Assembly: GCF_036324505.1 (NCBI RefSeq) | Contig: NC_086365.1 | Span: 8,078,655-8,142,654, forward strand | Direction of reading: 5' to 3' | Origin: Eleginops maclovinus | Taxonomy: Eukaryota; Chordata; Actinopteri; Perciformes; Eleginopidae | DNA: 64,000 nucleotides | Shown here: positions 23,649-37,152 of the stretch, one piece after another | How positions within the stretch are numbered: position 1 is the stretch's first letter | Layout: each line of letters opens with the position of its first letter | Program-made: the position numbers and the translations under genes | Notes under the pieces: model-generated | Database searches by the model: none | Seen by the model: the letters and a program-made list of their open reading frames with translations, nothing else | What the model was told of the DNA's origin: nothing

Positions 23649-26600
23649 TCATGCTGCGTTGGTCCCGTTTGGCCAGGCCCCCGTATCGAACATGTGTGAC
23701 ATCAAATAGTCCTCGTACTGTCCGTCTATCAGCTTGGCTGCATTGTTGCGTGCGAACCAGCAGTCCACAGTCTGAGTGCCGCTAAAGATCCTCCGGTTTT
23801 TCTTCACCACTGGCACAGATCGCTCCTTCACCTTCAGGACCGGCGACGGCTTACTGTCTGCCTCCGCAGGAAGCTCTGCCAGGCCCACCTCCTCATACAG
23901 GAACTGACCTGGAAGACGAAATAAATTGATGTGAGTCCTTACTTCTGGATTTGTGTCAATTTGTTTTGACAGAAATACAAGGATTCTGCATTTTTAACTG
24001 AAATCCTTCAATGGCAATAAAGGAGAATTCAGGAAAAACACCATGGTTTTAGTGGGTGGATCTTCATTGGTCAAATTTACTCTGATGGTCTACCTTCCAT
24101 ATCTTGGCTTTACCTACTTAATAAATTTTACTTTCTCTAGCAATAGCAGCAGAAACTAGTACAAGCCCACTGCAATGGAACACTACTCATAACCTGTTTC
24201 TTAATCTTATTTATATCTCATATCTCGACTTGATCCTGTGGCACTCTTAAAATAAACTTGACGCTATAATATTGTGTGATATACGATACATGTTTGCTTT
24301 TATGAGCTGCAAGTAGGGCTCTAGGTTTTATTGTTAAATACAAATTAATAATGGATCATATCCGTCCTTCCAAACGCTCTGTCAACACATAATTAATGCT
24401 CTTTGACTCCTACCCAGCAGGCCGTGGCACTGATTAGACAGCCCCTTGCTGTTTCCGATGTAGAACCCTAGATGGTCCCTCTGGTAAGTGGCTGGGTTCT
24501 TGTACTGATGCAGCAGAATCACGAACACGATGTTTCCCCCGACCGTCACCGTCACGTTAGACTTTCCCACGATAGACACTGACAAAACGCCGCTGTCCAC
24601 CGCCATCGTGGAGTGGCAGGGCAGCACCATCCGGTCCCGCCCGTCCAGGATGACCTTCTTAGGTGTCACCTCGATGTAGGCGCGTTTGGGATGATCCACC
24701 ACGATGGTGATGGTGCTGAAATACGTGCGCTGCTTCTTGTGGCTGCCGGGTGGAGCTGGGGCCCCGATTAGCTTACCGTTCACTGTCACACCTGTAAACA
24801 GATAACAGGAATTAACACCCAACCAGTGGTGGAATGTAACTAAGTACATCAAGTTCTGCAGGTACTTTACCATGTTGGTACTTTCAACTCTTCATGACTT
24901 GACTTAATATTTAGTTCCTTACTTCTTTCACCTCCTGTTTTTAATGTGAAAGAAGAGTTTAGTTTGAAGATGTCTTACCAGAGTGCTTGTGGTCGGACAC
25001 CAGACGCAGGATGTGTCCCGGCTCTCCGTTGATGTTGAAGCATACCGTCAGTTTACTCAGCGGGAACTCCACCACAAAGTGGGGGTCACCGTCAGCTGAA
25101 GTCGTTGAGAGGTTAACAGAGAGACAGATAAATATTAATGTGCATTCTAAAACCGCAAAAAGAGTCCGAAAAAACAAGCAGGCCTAAGCTGGATTGCTTG
25201 AAGTGATATTTTTTTTGTGCATACTGTTTACGTTATGTGAAAATGTAAACAAGTGGAAATCAGGAAAATTGCAATTTTATGGACAGTAAGATTAGGAAGA
25301 TGGATGCAAGTTATTACACTTACCTGAAGTTATATGATGTATACAATGTTTGTCACCTTTAGGCTTTCATTTGACTAACTGACTAATAACATTTAAATCT
25401 GTTGACACTTCTGTAAAACCTCTACCTGATATAAGAAAGCCAATGTCTCACAAGCAGCTGTCTTTAATTTGTTAATGACTTATATCTAAAGATCTCAAAT
25501 TGTCTTTGAATTCATATAGTAGTTTATATATTTTTGCTGGATTCTCCTGAGGCTTGTGAGAACCAGCGCAGATGAATAGAGAGCAACAGTAATGACGGGG
25601 TCATTAGCCCTCACTTACTGCCTCTGATGGGGTCCCTCTCTTTACTGTAACACAAGCACAAACAGCATCCACTTCTCATCACTCAAGTCCGTCCCATTCG
25701 ACCGCAGTGTGTGCTGGACACGCACTTGCATGTTTAAAGTGCCAGGTAGTGCTGGTGTTGGTATTTCAATTAGACCCTGTGTGTTCATTCCTCTATTCAG
25801 GTCATGTTCAGAGGCATCTTTTAGACTGTCTGATGAACATCAAAATTACAGGCTGCCCACACAGAGAGTTTAGAGAGAGAGTCTACTGTACATTCCCCCT
25901 CTTCTCTCTTTCAAGTCTTCTTTCGGAGCCTTTTAAGCATTCCATATGTGCTTATGGTATAAAGGGCACAGAGGCAATCCTATGTAAAACTGTTTACATG
26001 AGAGAGAGTATGAGGAGTCACCTGATGTTTTGGAGACGGTGATAGATTTCTTCTCTGGTCTTCTCTCAACTTTACCTGCAAGGAAAAACATATTAATCCA
26101 CAGCAATGATTGAGAGGGCTGCCATTGTTTGATGCTTCCTCTCAATATCTTCCATATTAGTTTGTTAGTTGTTTTCTTTGCAGAGGACAACGCTGTAGTT
26201 AGCTTGGACTCAAACGGCTCCCAAATGTGACCAATCTATAAATTGTAAAAAAGAATCAGAGAATCTCATTGAATCTCCCTTCAGGCCACAATTTGGTTAA
26301 ATTAGGCTACTGTGAGCAGCTAACCTTGCTAGCATTACAAGGAAACTTTATTTAGGGTCTAAATTACCATCTTCCCAGAGCCACAGTAAAGATTTAATTC
26401 CGAAGAAACAATTTCGATTTCAATGTTAGACAGTTGTTGTTTTTTTACTTTTTGGATACCTCTTACAACCAGCTCTTGGAGAAACATCCTTACCTATCCT
26501 TGTTGCCTAGAGATAAATTCTGACTGCTTGGCTTTTTGTTGTCATTTGGTGTCTCTCCATACTGGCTGTCACTTGGCAGCTCATTGGCCGTTGAGACAGT

Positions 26601-29600
26601 GTCACCAGATGATTGGGAGCTGGTGGGCGACGGGGCCATGGTGCCATCAGCGAGGACCTCAGGCTTCTCCACCACCATGTTGGTGAGGGGGGTGAGGAAG
26701 TTGTAGTTCAGAGACAGATTGGTGGCCTGCTTGATGTGGTCTTCTCTTTCCTTGCTTGTTTGGCTGCGTAGACGCGACCGTAGCCCGTCCTTGACGCTCA
26801 GGAAACCCCAGACGCGCTCCACAAAGTCCTCCGCCATTGAACCCAAAGCAATTCCTAATCCATGTGTGACCCCTGACGCTGGAGTCTTAGGTCCAGATGC
26901 CATCGCTACTCTGGCTGCATTCACATGTTTCTCAGTCTCTATCTGTCGGTGCCGCAGAGGTATGTCGGTCTCCAGGATGATGCTCTTGTCGTTGTTGCTG
27001 GCTGTAACCTGGACATGGAGCGATTCCATGCTATTGTTGGTAAGCTTGCCGGCGATGACAATCTCAGAGCCATTGAAGTAGTTGGTGAACAGATGCTGAG
27101 TGACGTACTGGACCGAGTCCTCGGTGTAGTTAATCCTTATGTCGGACAGTAGAGGAGTTCCTATCTCATCGTAGAACCTGTAGATGAATGAGGAGAGGTA
27201 GAGATTGCTTAGAAGGTTCCGATCTGAGAAGTATTTAAGTGGCACATGTAAAAAGAGCTGGTCCACTTCTCTCAAATCAAACAAAACTTGCTTCCACATA
27301 GTAGAAACATTTGAAGACCTAGGTTATTAAGATCTCCTGTTGTATAATTATGTAGCCTAGTGTATGTGCAGTTGGGTTCTCTTCGCACCACAGTTCTCTT
27401 TTCCTTCCCTTGATATGATGACTTTTTCCATCAATGTCAAGGCGAAGTGGTTAGAAAAGACATAGGACCTAATTTCTTTCTTATAGCCAGAGATCCTTTT
27501 AAGCAGGCCTTCATTGTTTGTCAGTACCTCCCAAACTCATTCGTTTGTTCCTCTGCCCCTTCACCTGAGGACCGTGCTATGCTAATTTGACTCTATAACT
27601 CTCAAGCAATAATTTAGCAAATGAATGCTAGTTTAGAGGTTGAACATCTTACCACATAGACTGTTAATTTCCTTAAAATTGGATTTCATGCTTTATAGTT
27701 TTTCTGTTCTTACTATTATTCTGTAAAAAACATAAAAATAGATTCTTTTTTACACTTCAGTTCTGATGTCAATGCTGCTCGGAAAATCGCAGTATAAAAA
27801 ATGTTGTCAGCCTTATTCCTTATTTTTATACTTTATGCAAACAATATGAGAACCCTGACATCCGCCTAGTCTTTGCTGTTTCTGTTGTTAATCAGTCACG
27901 TTAAGTGCTTTGCTCAAGGGCACATCAGTGGTAGTTTTTGAGGCAGAAATAGAAGCCTATTATAACACGTTTCATCAAATGTCTCGTATTCAAAGAAACA
28001 ATCTTCCGGCCATAAACCTGCTTGTCTAACCACTCAAGGCTACTTCCACCCCACTTCAGAGTTTGTGCACACATTCATTAAAGACTGTGTATAAAGCAAA
28101 GATTGTGAATGTGTGTATGAGTCCCATGTCCTATCCTTGAAGTCACACCATAGTAATCCTCCTCACCTCTTAAACAGCATGTTTGTTCAAGCAGAACGAG
28201 GGCTATTATCTGAGGGAGTCTATCTGTTAACCCCCAGTACATACTCAGATGCAGGTTTCACAACCTACACACATTCCTGCTAGGCTGAACAAACACCATG
28301 TGTGTCCAAGTGCGGAAGAGGGTTGTGTGTAAAGGATAGGGGGAAAAATTGAGAGAGAAAGAGACTGGCTGTTGTATTCAGTGGCTTTCCTATTTTGAAG
28401 TTGATTAAAGAGGACTGTTGTCAGCACCGTCACATTTGCAGTCTTCGTTCCCTCATAGCTTGATGAGAGATGGAGGGATGTGACAGATGGGGAGAGGGGA
28501 GGGATTAAGGAGAGCTAATTGCCTAATAAGATGCGGATTATACACACATTAAGGGTACAGTTGACAATAATTATGAATTCTTATCCTATATACAGTGGGG
28601 CAAAAAAGTATTTAGTCAGCCACCAATTGTGCAAGTTCTCCCATTTAAAAAGATGAGAGAAGCCTGTCATTTTTATCATAGGTATACCTCAACTATGAGA
28701 GACAGAATGAGGGAAAAAAATCCAGAAAATCACATTGTCTGATTTTTAAAGAATTTATTTTCTAATTATTGTGGAAAATAAGTATTTGGTCAATAACAAA
28801 AGTTCATCTCAATACTTTGTTATATACCCTTTGTTGGCAATGACAGAGGTCAAACGTTTTCTGTAAGTCTTCACAAGGTTTTCACACACTGTTGCTGGTA
28901 TTTTGGCCCATTCCTCCATGCAGATCTCCTCTAAAGCAGTGATGTTTTGGGGCTGTCGCTGGGCAACACGGACTTTCAACTCCCTCCAAAGATTTTCTAT
29001 GGGGTTGAGATCTGGAGACTGGCTAGGCCACTCCAGGACCTTGAAATGCTTCTTATGAAGCCACTCCTTCATTGCCCTGGCGGTGTGTTTGGGATCATTG
29101 TCATGCTGAAAGACCCAGCCACGCTTCATCTTTAGTGCCCTTGCTGATGGAAGGAGGTTTTCACTCAAAATCTCACGATACATGGCCCCATTCATTCTTT
29201 CCTTTACACGGATCAGTCGTCCTGGTCCCTTTGCAGAAAAACAGCCCCAAAGCATGATGTTTCCACCCCCATGCTTCACAGTAGGTATGGTGTTCTTTGG
29301 ATGCAACTCTGCATTCTTTCTCCTCCAAACACGACGAGTTGAGTTTTTACCAAAAAGTTCTATTTTGGTTTCATCTGACCATATGACATTCTCCCAATCC
29401 TCTTCTGGATCATCCAAATGCCCTCTAACAAACTTCAGACGGGCCTGGACATGTACTGGCTTAAGCAGGGGGACACGTCTGGAACTGCAGGATTTAAGTC
29501 CCTGGCGGCGTAGTGTGTTACTGATGGTAGCCTCTGTTACTTTGGTCCCAGCTCTCTGCAGGTCATTCACTAGGTCCCCCCGTGTGGTTCTGGCATTTTT

Positions 29601-32600
29601 GCTCACCGTTCTTGTGATCATTTTGACCCCACGGGGTGAGATCTTGCGTGGAGCCCCAGATCGAGGGAGATTAGCAGTGGTCTTGTATGTCTTCCATTTT
29701 CTAATAATTGCTCCCACAGTTGATTTCTTCGCACCAAGCTGCTTACCTATTGCAGATTCAGTTTTCCCAGCCGGGTGCAGGTCTACAATTTTGTCTCTGG
29801 TCTCCTTTGACAGCTCTTTGGTCTTGGCCATAGTGGAGTTTGGAGTATGACTGTTTGAGGTTGTGGACAGGTGTCTTTTATACTGATAACGAGTTCAAAA
29901 AGGTGCCATTAATACAGGTAACGAGTGGAGGACAGAGGAGCCTCTTAAAGAAGAAGTTACAGGTCTGTGAGAGCCAGAAATCTTGCTTGTTTGTAGGTGA
30001 CCAAATACTTATTTTACAGAGGAATTTACCCATTAATTCATTAAAAATCAGACAATGTGATTTCCTGGATTTTCTTTTCTCATTCTGTCTCTCATAGTTG
30101 AAGTATACCTATGATGAAAATTACAGGCCTCTCTCATCTTTTTAAATGGGAGAACTTGCACAATTGGTGGCTGACTAAATACTTTTTTGCCCCACTGTAT
30201 CTATTAAATAATTCATATCTTTGTATTTATCACAAGATGGCCTTTTAATGGAAGAAATATTCCTTCAATTGAATGGACTGATATAAAAAGGACCCTCTTA
30301 CCCTTTGAGCATAGCGCTTGCGTCGGCGTCCTCGGGGATGCGTCTCATCATCCCACAGTTTTCCAGAGCCATGCGGTCTAGCAGGCGATAATCCACATCG
30401 TTCCCCATCCCGATGGTGAAGATGCAGAACTTCTCCTGCACGGCGGAGCGAGTGTTTCCCAAAATCGCTGTAGACTTGATTTCCCCGACTGTCGGCCGTC
30501 CATCCGTCAGGAAAATAATGAGGGAGACGCTGTTCTGGCTAGAGTCAGGACTTGAGAGGTACTCACGAAGCAGATTGGCGCCAGTTTGGATGCCACCATC
30601 GATATTTGTGCCTTTAGTGAGGAGACGTCAGGAGAAATTATGGCTCAAGAAAAAGAACAAGGATTGGAGGTACAGTCAAGAAGATGAACTTGAACATTTA
30701 GAGGCCAAGATGTCACAAAAACCCTTTAATAAGTCTTTAAACTGCATTCAATGCAGATCCATTTTCTGTATTAGTATTTAAATGTAATCTGTTTACAACG
30801 CAATCAAACGTGTAGGGACTGTGAAGAAGAAGGAAAAACTAAAAAGATAATAATGACCTCCAGTTGGAACCAGCATGTAAATAAACTTCTTGGCATCTCT
30901 GATGTTTAGTGGCGTCACCGGTACGAGGCGATTCGGCTGCCACACTTTGATCCTGTTGGAGAAGCTGAGGAAGTTGAAGCGATCTCCAGGTCGCAGATCC
31001 TTCAGAATGGTGAACAGAGCATCTTTAGTCTGAAAAAGAAAGAGAAATAATTCAACCTCACTCAAAAGAAGACTAGGGTTTTTGACACTACATTCCATAA
31101 ACTTTATGTTGAATTAAATTTGAGAACGCTTGCATCCATATAATGGTGAACTCATAGCATGGTTGTAGCTACTCTTTGGTCATGCAACTTTTGTATCTGT
31201 TCAGTGCATTTGAATAGGTTGTATTTGCCATTTTTTTCTGGCCATTTAGATGGATCGTTATCCTTGCATTCATGAAACAACCCCAAGAAAATGATGCTGT
31301 AGCCTGCATTAGTTATGTTTTCTTATTTAAGAAACCCACCCTAGAGGTTTTTGATTGTTTGTTGATGATTCAACATTAAATCTTTTTAAAGGCCTACTGA
31401 AGTGCAGCACTACACACCACACAGTCTAATAGTACATACACAACTGAATAACATATTTCATTGCAACCGATGTCATTGCGGTCGAATTAACGGAGTAATT
31501 AATAATTAAAAATTGCGCGCCAGGAAATCTCAGAAATGTTTTAAATGTGTCTGTGTAAAAACTAAATAAAACATGAAAAGTATACAGACTTCTTGCTTCT
31601 TTTCTGTTATGGAGCTTCTCAATGTCAGCATCTCTGCAGCATTGAGCGTGGGTGATATATAATTTGGCGCTGGGGGGTTTAAAATGTCTATATGGGCTAT
31701 ACAGCAGGGGTCAGAACCACAGACTGACCCACACTGAAACCCTCTATTGTGGAGCCACATCAAAACACACTTGTTGTTCTGTTCCTGTGGCTCGCTGGGG
31801 GTTGGCAAAGGGTGGGGGATTGGATCAAGGGGTCGAGGGTGCTGTTGTCTAAAAAGTTCCATTACCCCATAGACACTGACCTTCCTCCCTCACAACGCGG
31901 CCTTGTGCTGTATGTTTCCACTTTACTTTCTCACTGAAAATCTTTCTTTTTTCTTTTTTCTCTCCTCTGCTCTGTTTCTGCGCTCATGGCAGCAGCAGAG
32001 ATCAGCTCTTAGTCTCACCGAGGGGATTATCGTGCTATTGCAGATGGAGGAAAAAGGTTGGATATTGATATTCCAGTGTGGGAGGGAGGAGGTAGGGTGT
32101 CAGGTTTCTGATCTGATACATCCATTGAAATTCCGCTTAAAGACAGAGTCAATCTGTACATTGGAGGCAATACCTTCACTCAGGAAAAGTAAGCTGAAAC
32201 TTTTTTCTGTAAAAGATTAGGCTTTAGTTTGAAAATACACCAAAGGTTTCAGCCTTAAGCGTGGATGCAATAGTTTCCCGAAATTCAATTGCTTCAATAA
32301 ATGTACCTTAAGAAAAACAAAAAACTATGTAGCCTTAAAGGTAAGAGAAAAGCATTTATTAAATCTATGATATTTAAAATATGCTGGGAGTGTTTAGTAA
32401 ATTGGCTACAACTGGCGAAAACAGAGGATCTTAAAAGAGTAAAATCCCAAAGCGTTCTCCTGTGTAAGAGTGGAAACCCTACACAGATCACTTAAGATAA
32501 ACAACATTTGTTAACACATTCCAGCAGCTTTAACTTCCAACAGATTTCTAGATAACCATTCTGAGTGTGCTGCTTTACCTGTCGGATCTTAGTCCCCACC

Positions 32601-34587
32601 ATGGAGGCACTGGTGTCGATCACAAATACCACATTCTTGGGCACCGCCGGCAGGTCTTTGGGGGCGAAGTAGTGGACAAAGTGGCCGTTTAAAACCTAGG
32701 AAAAAAGAGGTTTAGAGACATGCAACAGGCAGTGAGTTGCATAAGGTGGGTTTGATTAGAATAGTTTGGTTTTGCAGACACAGAGAAGTGTTTGGCAGCG
32801 AAGTGATGGCGGTGGCAAGAAACCTGAGAGCTGAATCACTAACAGGTGGCTGGAGGAGTGTGTGTGTGTGTAAAGTTGGACGGGAATTGTGTGTGCACTT
32901 GCAAAATGTGAAAGCTAATGCTTTTTCAATCTGCTTTTCATCATCGAAATGTCTGCTTATCTTTGTGTCTATAATGCAGAGTGTATTAGGGGAGCGTGGT
33001 GCACCTGAATGTCTCCTATCCCCAACTCTCTCTGCACATCGTAGCGGATCACAAAGTCTCCCAGAATGCCATTGGTGGTGATCTTGGCCTGTTGGACGAT
33101 GTTGGGACCGAAGGTGATCTTGCAGACATTTTTCTCCTGTTTGATCACAGTGGTAGTGGGAGGGTCCTGCTTCACTGAGGCACAAAGATAGAAAGTGTTT
33201 GTTTGTGTACAGTAGGGAAAATAATCAAAGCAAAGATTGAAAACAATATTACATATGTGATCAAATAAAATAAGGTGTGTTTAACCTTGTGTTTTGGTAG
33301 ATACGGTGTTGGTGCTCTTGCCATTGCGCAGCGGCAGCACCTGGAGGTGGGTGATGGGGGAATGGTCCACGATGGTGACGTCCACGCTGAGCCGGCTGAC
33401 CAGCTGTAGCGGCCGAAGGCTCGTCACGTGTTCGTAGTGTCCTAGCCGCCGCTGCAGGAGCTCCTCATACGTCAGCAGGAATACGGCCCGGTTCCGACCC
33501 GGGATGCTGGCCGCCATCCTGAACACCTCCAACTCCGGCTCTTGGCTGGAGGGTGGAGAGGGAGTGAAGACAGAGTAATGGTCAGATTAATACCTTATTA
33601 CTACGAGTGGTGTAGTCTGTATATTTTAATATGCAAGTTGTAAATTGAAGTACACATTTTTACTTTCTTATTTATTCTTAATATATTTTAGTTTATTCAG
33701 TCTTTTATTTTTTAATATTTTAATTCTATGTTGTATTTACTTTTTATTTAATCTAATACAAATCCACTGTCAAAAAGCCACATTTCTCCTAGCATAAAAA
33801 AAGTATTCTGATTGTGATTTTCAATTTGAAAGAAAAATATTGAAGGCTATGTTTACATTCACTGCAGTTATTTACGATTAAGTTGGTATGTTAATCTCTT
33901 CCATGCGGCCATTGACCTCCATTCATTTCAGTTTGGTATGAATATCAAACTGTGTTTAAATAGGTGTAATGATTACAATGTTGGTGGTGGAATATTGTCT
34001 CCCTCAATATCCCTTTTGACACTACCACTGCATAGGGCCACAGTTGGAAAAAAGTGACTAATATTTTAAGTGTAAACATTGAGGAACGGTCTTTGGGTTG
34101 ATTAGTCAATCATCAATGTGCTTTACTCTGGTGACTCTGCTGGTGTATTATTACATTTTATTTCACTCCTTTTTCTTAACCCCGTCAATATTATCCACCA
34201 CTGCTTCTATTATATGTGTGCTGCTCTCTGCAAACATCAGTGTCCACAGCTGTAATATGAAGGTTAAATAAAGTAAAGCCTCAGCTGTAAATAAAAAAAC
34301 CCTTAAATATAGAAACTGGAAGGATAACCATTAGAATGGAGAACTGAGGAGAACATAAGAGGAGGTGAAATCTTGCATTGGATACTGTCTCTGTTTAATC
34401 TCACAATCCTCTCCTTCCTTCCTCTGCCCTTTTTTGTTTTACAGCGGAGTCACTGAATCACCAAATCTCATTTAATAAAAATGTCACTTTTTCATTTGAC
34501 AGCTGGAAACATGATGTCATTTATTCCATATGTCACCTCTTGGGTCACAGATTTATACGACAATCCTTGCCTCTGGAGAAATGATGT

Positions 34588-34637
<50 letters not shown>

Positions 34638-37152
34638 TAGAGGTGGAAAAAGATTTCAGATCCTTTACTTAAGTTTTACTCCTCATTTTGTTTTAAGTTA
34701 GTTTACTTTAATTTACATCAAAACATGATATTTCAAAAGTTCTTCATAAGTTGAGTGTATCAAAATATAAAGTAACTGAAGCTACTAAAGTTATATGCAG
34801 TGAAGCAATCAAAAATAACAATATTTCCCTTTTGAATTGTTGTGGAGACGAAGTCCAAGTATGTCAAATTTGTAATAAATGACAGTTCCTAGGTAGATGT
34901 ACTTAGTTACTGGCCACCACTGACACACACACTCACAGGACACACTCCTTGTGGCTGCCAACGTTGTGGCTATAGTGTGTATTAGTTGGGATATTATTAA
35001 TCTTTGTTTGCCAAATAGGAATATTAGAGGGAGCGAGAGCCTGCTGTGTTATTAGGAGAGACGCCAGACCATAGGAGGGGCCACACACACACACTCAGAT
35101 TTCTCTTACCTTGCTTCACCTGACTCTTTGTTCCGGGCTTTTCCGTTCTCCTGCTTGACCTTCTTCTGCCTCGGCCTGACCTCGCTCTGGTAGACGCGCC
35201 CTCCGATGATCCTGGTTCAGGGGGTCAAAGGTTGAGGATTAGATCGGTGCAGACCACCTATTGTCCCGTTTAGACTGGGCTTTCTCACACAATAGCCTGA
35301 ATTTTTGGGTGAAATCCTGTTGTTACCTGTTTATGGTGGTGCATGTGAAGGAACTGTGGCCACTGTGTGTGTTAACGACTGTTAACCCTTTTCTTGCCTC
35401 CTTGCTAATGTGTCCGTAGAAACCAAACCATCAGAAATCCTTCCAGCCTCAACTGATGATGCTATTATTTGGTGTTTTAGCTTTAATTTGTAAACTCTGG
35501 TGCTGCTTTTTCTGCTAATAAGATTTGATATTGCTTTCAAGACGGTTTTAGGAATTTATATCTGGATATCCGCTCTCTTTTTTAAGGATAGGCTGTTTAT
35601 AACAGGTTTAACTTGACAAACGTTACTCACTGTCATGGTTAAACTTAATTAATACCCTCTTTATCTTCACATATATTGCTAATTGAGGGGAAAGCCCTTG
35701 TATAAGCAACTAGCTTGTTTTATTTTTTATCTCATCAACCTACCTATTTTCTTTGTTTGTGCCAATAATTAAAGAGAATAGTTCTCAACCTGGGGTCAGG
35801 CCCTTTTTAAAAGACCATTTTTATAGTCTCACATGAAAATTAAAGGGCTAGGAAGGAACATTTTGATATTTTCTGTGACTTTTGGGATCATTTTTGAATC
35901 TTTATCTGAAGTACTCATTGCTTTAACCTCCTTATGCCTTCAAATCCAGTTTAAATTGTAAATGCTCTCAGTTGGTTAAATATATTACACCAAAATCCTC
36001 TGTGTCCTAATATTGCATTGATCATGTTATTATAATGTTGTATTCTGTGAGTTATTGTTGCTGCTCAGACTCCAGGAATCTTACATGGTGAAATTGGAGA
36101 TGTATGCTCCGGCGGGGATCTGGAAGCTGAAGACCCCCTCTGCAGCGGCGGAGTGCCGGTTGAGCATGGCGCAGTACACCGCAGTGAAGGCGTAGCGGGA
36201 GATGATGGTGGTCTTGATGGAAAGCTCTTGGATGTGAGGCTTAGTCTCCTGCAGAGGTAACACGGTCAGAACAGAAGCACCACATCACTGTTGAAAACGC
36301 TCATTTGGCACACTTAACGCATTTCTTCAGTGCTCATTAAAACCTCCCAGATTTATTTTTGATTAGCTAAGATGTCTCACCCTAAGAAACCCTGAATTCC
36401 TCCATAGCAACAATAACTAAACACAGGGAGAGGAATTTGTTCCCATGAGCTAAGTGCATTACATATACTTTGGCACAGCTGCGCGCTTGGCGGATCTCAT
36501 GCGCGTCACGCCCTGTGCGCACTACTTTAGGGTGATAAACTAAACTCCAAAAAACTGAAACAGCTTCATGCATTCTAGGTCACTATTAGAGATAGGAAGT
36601 AATATCTATTCATGTGTTTTTGGAGGTCAGTTCAGCATAAACTCTGTAGAGTATTAGCAGATTAAAGGGTATCAATATTTAGATGATATGCCAAAGTATC
36701 ATACCCAGCACCAGACTCCAGGAAATTGTATTTTTGCTTAAAATGTTGATTGCCTTTTCTTTGCAACTTCGATCAAATATTGTTGACATTTGGACTATAT
36801 TGTGAGTTTGGATTATATTCCAAACTCTCATCTTTGATGTCTACATTTTAAAAAAACATCCCCAAAGAGATACAAATATTTAAATATTTTCATATCTTTC
36901 TGGTCGATTTGATTTTACCTTGGTTAAGATAGTTTTCACCTGCCGTGGGACCCTGCGTGGCGCCTGTGTGTACACAAAAAAAAGTCAGGTAAGGAAATCC
37001 AAACACCAGCATATAACAGCTTCGCCCTTATAAAGTCTTACAATGTCTAAATCAAAGTCAGCGAGGTCGAAATCATCTTCAAACTGGGATTCCTCCAGTT
37101 GCCCCAGAACTCTCGGACTGAAGCAAATGAGCAGAAAAATGAGCAGCAGCAT
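23649..37152 (-). CDS. itih5: inter-alpha-trypsin inhibitor heavy chain 5 (14 exons)
   Basis: Exons, 5' to 3': 37042-37152, 36919-36963, 36085-36248, 35110-35211, 33286-33545, 33005-33174, 32579-32695, 30858-31029, 30302-30611, 26494-27177, 26022-26075, 24979-25095, 24414-24791, 23649-23908; about 980 residues. ITIH proteins are secreted; heavy chains bind hyaluronan and stabilise matrix. A signal peptide ([17 protein letters not shown]) is followed by an acidic stretch, a VIT domain (exons 3-6), a vWA domain with MIDAS motif DTSAS at about 311-315, and the ITIH C-terminal domain. [11 protein letters not shown] in exon 12 is the conserved heavy-chain processing/ester site. The end has [15 protein letters not shown], as in ITIH5. 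Every junction keeps phase except exon 10 (ends phase 2) to exon 11 (needs phase 1). Intron 9 carries a Tc1 element. Confidence 0.92.
24824..24890. repeat. end of CAGTGGTGGAA-type fish element
   Basis: Begins CAGTGGTGGAATGTAACTAA-GTACAT, the classic terminus of the common teleost AGTA-rich non-autonomous element, and then loses similarity. Located in itih5 intron 12. Confidence 0.6.
28593..30197 (-). mobile_element. full-length Tc1/mariner transposon in itih5 intron 9
   Basis: Both ends read CAGTGGGGCAAAAAAGTATT (right end as reverse complement), bounded by the TA target duplication at 28591-28592 and 30198-30199. Terminal inverted repeats run for about 200 bp (28593-28797 and 29995-30197) with few mismatches. 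They have an IR/DR layout: AAAAAAGTATTTAGTCA near the outer end recurs as AAAATAAGTATTTGGTCA at 28775-28792 and, inverted, at about 29999-30016. The single ORF is an uninterrupted transposase in the same orientation as itih5. Structure and sequence match the Tc1-like elements widespread in teleosts and salmonids. Confidence 0.97.
28809..29831 (-). CDS. Tc1-like transposase, intact, DD34E
   Basis: A 340-residue ORF without stops or frameshifts, the usual length for Tc1 transposases. The N-terminal paired-type helix-turn-helix DNA-binding region spans about residues 1-110, with [13 protein letters not shown] at about 55-67 in the place of the usual GRPR hook. The catalytic triad is visible: D153 in [13 protein letters not shown]244 in [12 protein letters not shown] and E279 in [11 protein letters not shown], with exactly 34 residues between D244 and E279. 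A glycine-rich block, [17 protein letters not shown], lies at 188-204. The enzyme would cut and paste the element at TA sites. Whether it is expressed or active is unknown. Confidence 0.96.
   Translation of the reverse strand: MAKTKELSKETRDKIVDLHPAGKTESAIGKQLGAKKSTVGAIIRKWKTYKTTANLPRSGAPRKISPRGVKMITRTVSKNARTTRGDLVNDLQRAGTKVTEATISNTLRRQGLKSCSSRRVPLLKPVHVQARLKFVRGHLDDPEEDWENVIWSDETKIELFGKNSTRRVWRRKNAELHPKNTIPTVKHGGGNIMLWGCFSAKGPGRLIRVKERMNGAMYREILSENLLPSARALKMKRGWVFQHDNDPKHTARAMKEWLHKKHFKVLEWPSQSPDLNPIENLWRELKVRVAQRQPQNITALEEICMEEWAKIPATVCENLVKTYRKRLTSVIANKGYITKY
34594..34636. repeat. (CA)n microsatellite
   Basis: Uninterrupted CA array of about 43 bp in itih5 intron 4, abutting the element that follows. 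Confidence 0.95.
34637..34922. mobile_element. non-autonomous AGTA-rich fish element
   Basis: The left part contains GAGGTGGAAAAAGATTTCAG followed by ATCCTTTACTTAAGTTTTAC. The right end reads GTACTTAGTTACTGGCCACCACTG. These are the two inverted ends of the teleost element with CAGTGGTGGAA termini; the left tip is truncated at the CA array. Confidence 0.6.

Larger units (their letters stand above)
27178..30301 (-). other. itih5 intron 9 outside the transposon
   Basis: Apart from the Tc1 insertion, the roughly 1.5 kb of host intron shows no exon or RNA gene. Removing the element would leave an intron similar in size to its neighbours. Confidence 0.6.
31030..36918 (-). other. itih5 introns 2-7: non-coding content
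   Basis: The longer introns (31030-32578, 33546-35109, 35212-36084, 36249-36918) contain no other gene I can recognise. They hold a (CA)n run at 34594-34636 directly followed by an AGTA-type element to 34922, plus AT-rich unique sequence. ORFs here are short and unrelated to known families. Confidence 0.6.

Noticed and set aside
26100..26240. Open frame upstream of and in frame with itih5 exon 11, after an acceptor-like TTTATAG
   Set aside because: Considered as an extended exon 11, but entry would need phase 0 from exon 10, which ends in phase 2, and the extra residues do not resemble ITIH5.
29182..29850. 222-codon plus-strand ORF
   Set aside because: It is the antisense shadow of the Tc1 transposase ORF (28809-29831 minus), which has the catalytic residues.
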